Shown: piece by piece, positions 1 to 8,114 of the stretch
Numbering within the stretch: position 1 is the stretch's first letter
Layout of the letters: the number at the start of each line of letters is the position of its first letter
Origin: Bacteroidales bacterium
Lineage (GTDB): Bacteria; Bacteroidota; Bacteroidia; Bacteroidales; Bacteroidaceae
Reading direction: 5' to 3'
Assembly (NCBI GenBank): GCA_004557185.1
Contig: SFEP01000031.1
Location: 1-45,675 of the forward strand
DNA length: 45,675 nt
Position numbers and translations under genes: made by a program
The notes under the pieces: model-generated
What the model was told of the DNA's origin: nothing
Seen by the model: only the letters and a program-made list of their open reading frames with translations
The model's database searches: none

Positions 1-777
1 TATATCGCACACCGCGAGTATCCATCGTTTACCGTGCGGACTACCAGGGTATCTAATCCTGTTTGATACCCGCACTTTCGAGCCTCAGCGTCAGTTGTAC
101 CCCGGATGCCTGCCTTCGCGATTGGAGTTCTTCATGATATCTGAGCATTTCACCGCTACACCATGAATTCCAGCATCCCTGTGTACACTCAAGACCTCCA
201 GTTTCAACTGCATGCGATGGTTGAGCCACCGAATTTAACAGCTGACTTAAAAGTCCGCCTGCGCTCCCTTTAAACCCAATAAATCCGGATAACGCCTGGA
301 CCTTCCGTATTACCGCGGCTGCTGGCACGGAATTAGCCGGTCCTTTTTCTGACGGTACATGCAAAGCGGCACACGTGCCGCATTTTATTCCCGACTAAAA
401 GCAGTTTACAACCCAGAGGGCCGTCGTCCTGCACGCTACTTGGCTGGTTCAGGCTTTCGCCCATTGACCAATATTCCTCACTGCTGCCTCCCGTAGGAGT
501 TTGGACCGTGTCTCAGTTCCAATGTGGGGGACCTTCCTCCGCCATCTCATACCGTAAATAACTTTGCCGAAAAGGCCATGCGGCCCTCGCGGAACACCGG
601 GCATTAATCTTACTTTCGCAAGGCTATTCCCGAGTATGAGGCAGGTTCGGTACGCGTTACTCACCCGTGCGCCGGTCGCCGGCAGAGAATGCAAGCATCC
701 TCCCCGCTGCCCCTCGACTTGCATGTGTTAAGCCTGTAGCTAGCGTTCATCCTGAGCCAGGATCAAACTCTTCATTG
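1..777 (-). rRNA. rrs: 16S ribosomal RNA, 5' part (partial)
   Basis: Read on the minus strand, the sequence carries the universal 16S 5' primer region: the complement of CTGAGCCAGGATCAAACTCT lies at 751-770. The conserved 787-806 region (GGACTACCAGGGTATCTAAT) lies at 39-58, and the CCGCGGC region is near 314-320. The gene enters from the left window edge, so only about the first 780 nt of the mature RNA are present. The 5' end is placed near 777 from the start of the conserved AGAGTTTGAT block. The rest of the rRNA operon would lie left of the window. Confidence 0.97.
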
Positions 778-1014
778 TAATATGTATATGAATCTGTTTT
801 TCTCTGTTTCGCCCAGGACGCATCCTGACTTCATTGTGGATTTTTTAATAGGAATGACAAGTTCTTCTTTCTTCTACCCGAACAGCACCAGTGCCTAAAC
901 ACCGGCGTGCTCTGTGTCTCTTGTACTTCTCTACAAAATCGTTTTATGTAAATCTTTCAAATATCAAATGCCATTCAGAAGTCAGCCTCAGCGGCTCGTC
1001 CCGTTTAGCGAGTG

Positions 1015-1042
1015 CAAAAGTACGGCGTTCCTACATAACAAA
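1015..1042 (-). promoter_or_regulatory. rRNA operon promoter, Bacteroidetes type
   Basis: On the minus strand TTTG (1042-1039) is followed after 16 nt by TACTTTTG (1022-1015), matching the Bacteroidetes -33/-7 consensus TTTG...TAnnTTTG. An A/T-rich run just upstream (about 1062-1084) could act as an UP element. Initiation is expected near 1008, giving a leader of roughly 230 nt before the 16S 5' end. No other good -7 match was seen between 778 and 1260. Confidence 0.75.
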
Positions 1043-1267
1043 CAGCCGATTTACGCCCCGAAAAAATTTTTCAACTTTTTTGACCGCGGACTGCAAATAT
1101 GAAGAGAAGATGCGGCTCTTGCAAGAAAAAGGCCTGGAAATAGCACCGAACATGCTCAACAACATATTTATCGCTCTCAGAACGCCCCAGTCCCCTCGCC
1201 CGCCCCACAAAACGCACCTGGTCTGCCAGCATTTCGCCCGCCTCCACGCCCCGTGCGCGCAGGCAGC

Positions 1268-1544
1268 CGTGGAACAAAACGTAGATGCCGTGGGAACTTT
1301 CTTCCACGGCGTGGGAAGTTTCTTCCACGGCGGGGTAACTTTTTCCCACGGCATCCATTGTCGGACGGGCGGTGCGCAGCAAGGACGCGATGCCGTGAAG
1401 AAGAACGCAGACTCCGTGAAGTTTTCTCTTCACCGCATCCATTTCCGACGGGGACGGGGACAGAAAAAAGGAGATGCTACGTAAAAAAATTTACGAACGA
1501 CGTGAGTTTTTTTACGTACGACGTGATATTTTTTACGTAGCATC
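1268..1544. repeat. Locus 1 of the 21-nt-grid repeat: three GATGC...CATC cassettes
   Basis: Three cassettes lie in series. 1284-1355 is GATGC, three 21-bp units of CGTGGGAA...TTCCACGG type, then CATC. 1389-1439 is GATGC, two 21-bp units beginning CGTGAAG, then CATC. 1473-1544 is GATGC, three 21-bp units of TACGTA/A-tract type, then CATC. The two linkers (1356-1388 and 1440-1472) are both 33 nt and similar to each other, starting CATT and sharing CGACGGG or a close variant. A further 21-bp unit (1268-1288) precedes the first cassette. Linker plus frames is 42 nt, so the whole array stays on a 21-nt grid. It lies between the 3' end of lpxB and the rRNA promoter. Confidence 0.9.
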
Positions 1545-1612
1545 CCTTTGGCGCTATCCCTATGCTTGGCAGAAGGGGGAGGGGCGCCGGGCGGATGGTG
1601 AGGCGGGGAGGG
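1545..1612. repeat. Conserved right flank of array locus 1
   Basis: About 65 nt after the TACGTA cassette match, in inverted orientation, the sequence before the cassette at locus 2 (about 18350-18419). Shared blocks include CCTTTGG, ATGCTTGGCAGAAGGGGGAG and GGCGCCGGGCGGATGGTG. In both places this flank sits immediately beyond the stop codon of a gene (lpxB here, the amidase gene at locus 2), on the same side of the cassette relative to the gene. The rest of 778-1630 holds no gene that I can support. Confidence 0.8.
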
Positions 1613-1630
1613 TAGACGGAATAGAGGGGG

Positions 1631-2788
1631 CTATGGGTGGGAGGGCTCGGCATGGGCGGCACGCAGGCGCTCCACCATTTCGGCGGCGGCGTGCATGGGG
1701 GCGCCGGGGTCGCCAAGGTTGCGGCGCACCTCGTCGTAACCCTCGAGCATGGTCTGGCGTGCGGGCTGCCCCGGCAGGATGGCGCGGAGGGCGGTGCGCA
1801 CACGCTCGGGCGTCATGCCGTCGGCCACGAGTTCGCGCACCACCTCGCGGTTGGCCACGAGGTTGACAAGGGAGATGTAGGGCGTGCGGAGAATGAGGCG
1901 GCGCAGCAGACTGACGAGGCGCCCCATGGCCATGTAGTAGCACACCACCTGGGGCACACGGAAGAGAGCCGTTTCGAGCGTAGCGGTGCCGCTGGTGACA
2001 AGCGCGGCCGTGGCACGCGAGAGGAGGCCGTAGGTGTTTCCGTCGACAAGTTCGACGGACTGGAGCGGAACCTCCGCGCGCGCGATTATATTAAGGTATA
2101 GTTCGCGGGGTATGGCAGGCGCGGCTGCTATGACGAGTTTCCAGCCTTCGGCCTCGACAAGGGGTGCGGCGGCGGTCAGCATGCGACTGAGGTTGTCGTT
2201 GATTTCCTGCTTGCGCGATCCGGGCAGCAGGGCCAGTGTGCGGTCGTCGGGGGTGGGGGAGCCATGTTCCTGGCAGTAGGCGTGCACCTCGTCGAGGGTA
2301 GGATTTCCCACATACGACACTTCGTAGCCGTGGCGTTGGCGGAAGTAGGGCACCTCGAAGGGGAGAATGGAGAAGATGCGGTCGACGTCGCGGCGCAGGG
2401 CCTTGATGCGATGCTCCTTCCAGGCCCATATTTTGGGTGAAATGTAATAGAATACGGGGCAAATGGCTTGCTGCCTGACGAAGCGGGCTATCTTGAGGTT
2501 GAAGCCCGGATAGTCGACCAAGATGACGACGTCGGGACGCCACGCGAGGATGGCCTCCTTGCACTGTGCGAGGCCACGCAGAATGGTGCGCAGATGCAGG
2601 AGTACGGGGATAAAGCCCATGTAGGCCAGGTGGCGGTAGTGGCAGAGCAAGGTGCCGCCCTGCTGCTGCATGGCATCGCCCCCAAAGAAGCGGAACTCAG
2701 CTTGTGCATCGAAGTGGCGCAGCGCCTTCATGAGATGGGCGGCATGGAGGTCGCCACTGGCTTCGCCGGCTATCAGGAAATATTTCAT
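1631..2788 (-). CDS. lpxB: Lipid-A-disaccharide synthase LpxB
   Basis: The 385-residue product is full length for LpxB (GT19). It condenses UDP-2,3-diacylglucosamine with lipid X to make the lipid A disaccharide at the inner face of the cytoplasmic membrane. Visible hallmarks are the N-terminal IAGEASGDLHA, the FFGGDAMQQQGG loop, VDYPGFNLKIARF, YYISPKIWAWKEHRIK, YVGNPTLDEV and LALLPGSRKQEI. It follows surE by 63 nt on the same strand, a pairing common in Bacteroidales. No promoter was seen in that gap, so the two are probably co-transcribed. Array locus 1 begins just after its stop codon. Confidence 0.96.
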   Translation of the reverse strand: MKYFLIAGEASGDLHAAHLMKALRHFDAQAEFRFFGGDAMQQQGGTLLCHYRHLAYMGFIPVLLHLRTILRGLAQCKEAILAWRPDVVILVDYPGFNLKIARFVRQQAICPVFYYISPKIWAWKEHRIKALRRDVDRIFSILPFEVPYFRQRHGYEVSYVGNPTLDEVHAYCQEHGSPTPDDRTLALLPGSRKQEINDNLSRMLTAAAPLVEAEGWKLVIAAAPAIPRELYLNIIARAEVPLQSVELVDGNTYGLLSRATAALVTSGTATLETALFRVPQVVCYYMAMGRLVSLLRRLILRTPYISLVNLVANREVVRELVADGMTPERVRTALRAILPGQPARQTMLEGYDEVRRNLGDPGAPMHAAAEMVERLRAAHAEPSHP

Positions 2789-2851
2789 GCGGAAGGTGAT
2801 AAGGGGTGAACTGGAGGCACAGGGGGTGGGAGCCCCCCGGTGGGCAGGGCG

Positions 2852-3607
2852 TCAGAGCACCTCGCGTAGGACGTCGATGAAGGCGTGGGCCGTGACGTCG
2901 AGCTGGGTGGGCGTGACGGCCACGTAGCCATGGGCCAGTGCCCAGCGGTCGGTGTCGTCGGCCTCTGGCTCGAGTTCCACGTTTTCGCCCACCAGCCAGT
3001 AATATTTCGGCCCCCAGGGGTGCCGGCGTTCTACCACCTCCTTGCGCCACACGCTGCGTGCCATGCGGCACACCTTGATGCCCTTGAAGGAGGGCGCCAC
3101 GGGGAAGTTCACATTCAAACAGGTGAAGGGTGGCATTCCCATGGTGACGCATTTGTACATGAGGTCGATGAGATAGCTGCGCAGCGGGGTGAAGTCGGCC
3201 TCGGGACGATGGTCGCAGAGCGAGAAGGCCACGGAAGGATAGCCCTGCAATGCCCCCTCGATGGCTACGCCCATGGTGCCCGAGTAGTGCGCATTGACAG
3301 AAGCGTTGTCGCCGTGGTTGATGCCTCCCACCACGAGGTCGGGGCGGCGCTCGGGGTAGAGGTTGAGTGCCATCTTGACACAGTCGACAGGCGTGCCGCT
3401 GCAGGCACACACCACGAGTCCTTCCTCGCGTCGCACCTCTTTGATGGTAAGCGGGTGCGTGGAGGTGATGGAGCAACTGAAACCCGAGCGTGGCCCGTCG
3501 GGGGCTACGACGAGCATGTCGGCGTGCGGGCGGAGCGTTTCGATGAGGAAGTGGAGTCCGGGGGCATCAACCCCGTCGTCGTTGGATATAAGCAGGTAAG
3601 GTCGCAT
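2852..3607 (-). CDS. surE: 5'/3'-nucleotidase SurE
   Basis: The 251-residue protein is a metal-dependent nucleoside monophosphatase of the SurE family. The start LLISNDDGVDAPG carries the metal-binding NDDG motif. VVAPDGPRSGFSCSIT and the block CSGTPVDCVK, GGINHGDNASVNAHYSGTMGVA follow the family pattern. Length is normal for the family. It lies upstream of lpxB on the same strand and is transcribed away from parA. The start codon at 3607 puts the metal motif at the expected position near residue 9. Confidence 0.96.
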   Translation of the reverse strand: MRPYLLISNDDGVDAPGLHFLIETLRPHADMLVVAPDGPRSGFSCSITSTHPLTIKEVRREEGLVVCACSGTPVDCVKMALNLYPERRPDLVVGGINHGDNASVNAHYSGTMGVAIEGALQGYPSVAFSLCDHRPEADFTPLRSYLIDLMYKCVTMGMPPFTCLNVNFPVAPSFKGIKVCRMARSVWRKEVVERRHPWGPKYYWLVGENVELEPEADDTDRWALAHGYVAVTPTQLDVTAHAFIDVLREVL

Positions 3608-3960
3608 AGTCGTAAATGGTTAAGGCGGGTTGGATATGTATCCGACCTTTTCTCGCCATGGCATCGCTCAAATCCTATCGGCTTTGGGCGTGCTCATTTG
3701 GCTTGACGAAAAGGTTGAACATTCGTCCGACCTTTTCTCGCCATGGCCTTGATGGAGCGCGCTGGCCATGGTTCGTTAGGCTTGATGAAAAGACGGGGAG
3801 CATGCCGCCCTTGGCGCAAACAGCACAAAAATACTAAAAAACAGCCACGGCGATATACTTCGTTGATTTTTTCTTACCTTTGCATCTCAACTATTATGCA
3901 GTGATGCGCCTTGCAGAAAGGATGCAGGGTGGCATGCACAGTCATTCAGAACCTGAAAAT
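3608..3960. other. Intergenic region between divergent surE and parA, with a 35-bp duplicated block
   Basis: No gene is seen here. Two copies of a roughly 35-bp block start with GGTTG and end with TCCGACCTTTTCTCGCCATG plus two bases, at 3628-3662 and 3713-3747 (85-bp spacing). A looser echo GGCTTGAyGAAAAG occurs at 3700-3713 and 3779-3792. A weak minus-strand -7 match, TATTTTTG (3833-3826), could serve surE, and a better plus-strand match serves parA. No parS-like 16-bp palindrome was found. Confidence 0.6.
3875..3882 (+). promoter_or_regulatory. -7 box of the parA promoter
   Basis: TACCTTTG matches the Bacteroidetes -7 consensus TAnnTTTG exactly. No TTTG is present at the usual distance upstream, so the -33 element is weak or absent. 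Initiation near 3888 would leave a leader of about 70 nt before the parA start at 3961. It also argues against the longer upstream reading frame that begins at 3880. Confidence 0.6.
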
Positions 3961-4728
3961 ATGGCCAAAATTATTGCCTTAGCCAATCAGAAGGGCGGTG
4001 TGGGAAAAACCACTACTGCCATGAACTTGGCAGCCTCACTGGCCACGCTGGAGAAGAGGGTGCTGCTGGTGGACGCCGACTCGCAGGCCAACGCTTCATC
4101 GGGGCTGGGGGTGGACCTGAGCAAAGTGGAATGCTCCGTGTATGACGTGGTGATAAATGGAGCAGACATACACGATGCCATTTACACCACCGACATAGAA
4201 CGCCTGGACGTGGTGCCCTCGAGCATCAACCTGGCAGGCGCAGAGGTGGAACTATTCAATGTGCCTGAGCGTGACTACGTGTTCAAGAAAATGCTGGCTT
4301 CGGCTGACAAGGAATACGACTATATATTGATAGACTGCTCGCCCTCGCTGGGCATCGTGACGGTGAACGCCCTTGCGGCAGCCCATGCGGTGATTATACC
4401 CGTGCAGTGCGAATACTTTGCCCTCGAGGGCATCAGCAAACTGCTGAACACCATCAAGATAGTGAAGCGCAAACTGAACCCCGGGCTGGAGATTGAGGGC
4501 TTCCTGCTCACGATGTACGACTCGCGTCTGCGCTTGGCCAACCAGATATACGATGAGGTGAAACGCCACTTCCAGGAACTGGTGTTCAAAACGGTGATAC
4601 AACGCAACGTGAAACTGTCGGAGGCTCCGAGCCACGGGTTGCCCGTCATTCTGTATGACGCAGACTCTACGGGGGCCAAGAATCACCTGAACCTGGCTAA
4701 GGAAATCATCAACAAGAACGAGGGCTGA
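3961..4728 (+). CDS. parA: Chromosome-partitioning ATPase ParA (Soj)
   Basis: The 255-residue protein is a deviant Walker-A ATPase that works with ParB in origin segregation. The start MAKIIALANQKGGVGKTTTA carries the KGGVGKTT deviant P-loop. LLVDADSQANASSGLG is the switch I region, and YILIDCSPSLG is Walker B. It resembles small chromosomal Soj proteins that lack an N-terminal HTH. The ATG at 3961 was chosen because the protein then begins at the canonical strand before the P-loop; the upstream extension has no family character. parB follows after 25 nt. Confidence 0.96.
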   Translation: MAKIIALANQKGGVGKTTTAMNLAASLATLEKRVLLVDADSQANASSGLGVDLSKVECSVYDVVINGADIHDAIYTTDIERLDVVPSSINLAGAEVELFNVPERDYVFKKMLASADKEYDYILIDCSPSLGIVTVNALAAAHAVIIPVQCEYFALEGISKLLNTIKIVKRKLNPGLEIEGFLLTMYDSRLRLANQIYDEVKRHFQELVFKTVIQRNVKLSEAPSHGLPVILYDADSTGAKNHLNLAKEIINKNEG

Positions 4729-4753
4729 ACAAGCCCCACCCCCTATTGACAAC

Positions 4754-5653
4754 ATGGCAGCGCACAAGAAATTTCCCGCTCTGGGACGCGGGCTCGACGC
4801 CCTGATATCCACTGACGACGAACTGCATACGAGCGGGTCGTCGAGCATCAGCGAAGTGCCCGTGAGCAAGATAAAAGCCAACCCCAACCAGCCCCGCCGA
4901 GAGTTTGCCGCAGAGGCACTGAACGAACTGGCGGAGAGCATCAGGCAGATAGGCATCATTCAGCCCATCACCCTGAGAAAGATGGACGACGGCACGTATC
5001 AAATCATAGCGGGCGAACGCCGCTGGAGAGCCTCGCAAATGGCGGGGTTGAGCAGCATACCTGCCTACATACGCACCGCCGACGACGAGAACATGATGCA
5101 AATGGCGCTGGTGGAGAACATTCAGCGCGAAGACCTGAACGCCATTGAAATAGCACTGGCCTACCAGAACCTGATAGAACAGTATGACCTGACACAGGAG
5201 AAACTGTCGGAAAAGGTGGGGAAGAACCGCGCCACGATAGCCAACTTTCTGCGTCTGCTCAAACTGCCGGCACAGGTGCAAATGGCCCTGCAGAACAAGG
5301 AAATGGACCAGGGGCATGCACGTGCCCTGCTGGGACTGAGCAAACCCTCGCTGCAGGTGAAACTCTTCAACGAGATAAAGGAAAAAGGATACTCGGTGCG
5401 ACAGGTGGAGGAAATGGTGAAGCAACTCAACAACGGTGAGACGCTGACCAGCGGACGCCACAAACTGAGCGACAAAACGGCGAAACGCCTGCCCGAGGAA
5501 TTTGCCGAACTGCGCAACAGGCTGAGCGACGTGTTCAGCTCGAAAGTGCAGATGACGTGCAACCAGCAGGGAAAAGGCAAAATTACCATCCCCTTTGACT
5601 CGGAGGAGGACTTGGAACGCATCATCAGCATGCTGGACCGCATCAACGCATGA
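4754..5653 (+). CDS. parB: Chromosome-partitioning protein ParB (Spo0J)
   Basis: The 299-residue protein is a DNA-binding CTPase that loads at parS sites. The N-terminal FPALGRGLDALI is the ParA-interaction peptide. SKIKANPNQPRREF and IIQPITLRK open the ParB N-terminal domain. IIAGERRWRA is the CTP-binding GERR motif, and MALVENIQREDLNAIE is the second conserved box. An HTH follows (LSEKVGKNRATIANFLRLLKL), then a lysine-rich linker and a C-terminal dimerisation segment with IPFDSEEDLERI. It is in an operon with parA. No parS site was recognised in the window. Confidence 0.96.
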   Translation: MAAHKKFPALGRGLDALISTDDELHTSGSSSISEVPVSKIKANPNQPRREFAAEALNELAESIRQIGIIQPITLRKMDDGTYQIIAGERRWRASQMAGLSSIPAYIRTADDENMMQMALVENIQREDLNAIEIALAYQNLIEQYDLTQEKLSEKVGKNRATIANFLRLLKLPAQVQMALQNKEMDQGHARALLGLSKPSLQVKLFNEIKEKGYSVRQVEEMVKQLNNGETLTSGRHKLSDKTAKRLPEEFAELRNRLSDVFSSKVQMTCNQQGKGKITIPFDSEEDLERIISMLDRINA

Positions 5654-5714
5654 AGCCGCAGCATCAGGACGAGTAGCATTTTTTCCAAAAAACAACAACA
5701 AAGAGAAGAACGGC

Positions 5715-6515
5715 ATGACGCAAGGGCTGTGGCACAAGGTGCTATGGATGTGGATATGGATAGGCGTCTGCTTGAAGGCAGAGGCTGCGACATACGCCGA
5801 AGCCGGGGCTACAACAAGCGCTCCGGCTTTGCCCGTCTATTCCGCACAACCCTTCGGCACTGACGGTACGGCCTTGCCCCCCGACACGCTCATAACCCCC
5901 GACGAGCCTGACACGCTGCTGGCTGCCGACGCTCACGCCGACACGCTAAGGCTGGGGCAGGTGGCCGACTCGCTCATGAAGCGCAAGGGACGGGTGAGGG
6001 TGCCCAAGAAGCAGTTTGTGCCCAACCCGCAACGGGCGCTGTGGCTCTCGCTGGTGTTTCCTGGCGCCGGACAGATATACAACAGAAAGTATTGGAAATT
6101 GCCGTTTGTGTATGGCGGATTCTTGGGATGTGCCTACGCTCTGATGTGGAACCAGATGATGTATCGCGACTACTCGCAAGCCTATCTGGACATCATGGAC
6201 GACGACCCGAACACCCACAGCTACCTAGACATGCTGCCGCCACGCTACGACATCAGCGGCCGCGAGGAACAGTTCAAGAACGTGTTCAAACGGAAGAAAG
6301 ACTTCTACCGCCGCTACCGCGACCTGAGCGCCTTCTGCTTTGTGGGCGTCTACCTGCTCTCGGTGATTGATGCCTACGTGGATGCACATCTGTCGGAATT
6401 CGACATTACCCCCGACCTGAGCATGCGCATAGCACCCGCCGTGATGCCGACGCAGGGCACGGGCTCGGTGAAGCCACACAACGCCTATGGCCTGGGGTGC
6501 AGCCTGCACTTCTGA
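5715..6515 (+). CDS. DUF5683 domain membrane protein
   Basis: This 266-residue protein begins with a signal-like hydrophobic segment (LWMWIWIGVC) and a threonine/aspartate-rich stretch to about residue 90. The conserved domain begins near PKKQFVPNPQRALWLSL, with FPGAGQIYNRKYWKLP and membrane-prone segments at VYGGFLGCAYALMW and FCFVGVYLLSVIDAYVDAHL. This matches the DUF5683 family, which in Bacteroidales typically sits between parB and mltD. Its function is unknown to me; an envelope role is inferred from topology and neighbours. The ATG at 5715 is preferred over longer frames because it gives a clean N-terminal signal. Confidence 0.85.
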   Translation: MTQGLWHKVLWMWIWIGVCLKAEAATYAEAGATTSAPALPVYSAQPFGTDGTALPPDTLITPDEPDTLLAADAHADTLRLGQVADSLMKRKGRVRVPKKQFVPNPQRALWLSLVFPGAGQIYNRKYWKLPFVYGGFLGCAYALMWNQMMYRDYSQAYLDIMDDDPNTHSYLDMLPPRYDISGREEQFKNVFKRKKDFYRRYRDLSAFCFVGVYLLSVIDAYVDAHLSEFDITPDLSMRIAPAVMPTQGTGSVKPHNAYGLGCSLHF

Positions 6516-6648
6516 GCATAGGTAGAGGCTCGGGATGGCGGTAGGGGCTATTTCGTGCCATTCATTCACGCCGTATATGATTTAACCATAGGGGACGCGG
6601 AGCCTGGCTACGCCATTTTCCCCCCAAAAATAAAGAAGCACACACACA

Positions 6649-7986
6649 GTGAAAACTCTGAAAAGCATCTTACTGGCACTGGTTGTCGGCATTGCGCCGA
6701 TACATGCCCAGAATGACAACAAAATTACCGTGCACGACGACCGTAGCGGCCGCGACGAAGTGATAGAACTGCCCGAGGGCATGACGCTGGACTGCGACAC
6801 GCTGCTCACAGCCTGGATGGCGCAGAAATACCTCTACCCCGACACGACGTGCGTAAACCCTGACTACAACCCCACCTTTACGAACGAGGAGTATCAAGAC
6901 CGCTTGCGCCGGCTGCCCGTGGTGATGGAAATGCCCTACAACGCCGTGGTGCAGAAGTTTATTGACCAATACAGCGGACGCCTGCGACGCTCGGTGGCCT
7001 ACATGCTGGGGGCGGGCAACTTCTACGTACCCATTTTCGAAGAAGCGCTGGACTACTACGGTCTGCCGCTTGAACTGAAGTATCTGCCCTTCATCGAGTC
7101 GGCACTCGACCCCCTGGCCCGCAGCCATGCCGGCGCAGTAGGCTTGTGGCAGTTTATGCTGTCGACAGGCAAACGCTACGGACTGAAGGTGAACAGCCTG
7201 GTGGACGAACGGCAGGACCCCTACAAGGCAACGTGGGCAGCAGCACGCTACCTGAGCGACCTTTACAAAATCTACAACGACTGGAACCTGGTGATTGCAG
7301 CCTACAACTGCGGGCCCAACACGGTGAACAAGGCCATACACCGAGCAGGGGGAGTCAAGGACTACTGGACCATTTACCCCTATCTGCCCAGCGAAACACG
7401 CGGCTACGTGCCAGCATTCATAGCCGCCAACTACATCATGAACTACTACTGTGCGCACAACATCTGCCCCATGAAGACACGCTACCCCGTGACCACCGAC
7501 ACCATCACCGTGACGAGGGATGTGCACATGGACCAGATAGCCGAACTGTGCCGCATTGACAAGAGCGCCATCAAGGCCCTCAACCCGCAATACCGCACCG
7601 ACATCATTCCCGGCACGTCGGAACCGTCGGCCATCTGCCTGCCCACAGAGCAGCTCAACGCTTTCATTGACCTGCGCGACTCCATCTACAACTACCGAAC
7701 CGAAGAGTTGCTCACACGCCGCACCAAAGTGGAGGTGGACGAGAAACTGGACAACCGCTCGGTGGCCGCACAGCGACGCAGCACCGCATCGACCTCGAGC
7801 CGCAGCAGCCGACACTCATCGAAGAGCAAGCAAAAATCTACACGCAGCAAGAGCGTGACCATACGCCAAGGTGACACCCTCGGCGAAATAGCACGCCGCA
7901 ACCATACGACCGTGGCAAAATTGCGCAAGCTGAACAACCTGAAAGGCGACAACATCAGGGCAGGACGCTCGCTGAAGGTGAAATAA
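6649..7986 (+). CDS. mltD: Lytic transglycosylase MltD-like with LysM domain
   Basis: The 445-residue exported protein probably cleaves peptidoglycan with formation of 1,6-anhydromuropeptides. It starts with GTG and has a signal peptide (ILLALVVGIAPIHAQ). The SLT domain runs from about residue 110 to 260. The catalytic Glu is E150 in YLPFIESALDPLA, followed by GAVGLWQFM and AAYNCGPNTVNKAI. After a Ser/Arg/Lys-rich linker (about 372-402) comes one C-terminal LysM motif (IRQGDTLGEIARRNHTTVAK) for glycan binding. It follows the DUF5683 gene by 133 nt. Confidence 0.93.
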   Translation: MKTLKSILLALVVGIAPIHAQNDNKITVHDDRSGRDEVIELPEGMTLDCDTLLTAWMAQKYLYPDTTCVNPDYNPTFTNEEYQDRLRRLPVVMEMPYNAVVQKFIDQYSGRLRRSVAYMLGAGNFYVPIFEEALDYYGLPLELKYLPFIESALDPLARSHAGAVGLWQFMLSTGKRYGLKVNSLVDERQDPYKATWAAARYLSDLYKIYNDWNLVIAAYNCGPNTVNKAIHRAGGVKDYWTIYPYLPSETRGYVPAFIAANYIMNYYCAHNICPMKTRYPVTTDTITVTRDVHMDQIAELCRIDKSAIKALNPQYRTDIIPGTSEPSAICLPTEQLNAFIDLRDSIYNYRTEELLTRRTKVEVDEKLDNRSVAAQRRSTASTSSRSSRHSSKSKQKSTRSKSVTIRQGDTLGEIARRNHTTVAKLRKLNNLKGDNIRAGRSLKVK

Positions 7987-8114
7987 ATCACCCCAAGCAA
8001 AGCGGGCTGCAGAGGATGCATACGTCATCCATCCTCTCTCCCCCAAAAAACGCGCCCCATACAACAGCCTCTACGCAGCTTCCAGCACAGCAGAACCCCT
8101 CAAATCCGCACGCT

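Noticed and set aside
1268..1544. CRISPR array
   Set aside because: Units are only 21 bp, near-palindromic and shared between loci; there are no unique spacers and no cas genes in the window.
891..1866. Open frames across the array and rRNA upstream region, both strands
   Set aside because: They arise from the stop-free 21-nt repeat and GC-rich DNA; they have no domain features and overlap the rRNA promoter or lpxB.
3880..3960. N-terminal extension of parA by 27 codons
   Set aside because: It overlaps the -7 box and lacks family similarity; ParA normally starts just before the P-loop.
3608..5653. parS sites near parAB
   Set aside because: No 16-bp palindrome of the TGTTyCACGTGrAACA type is present in or around the genes.
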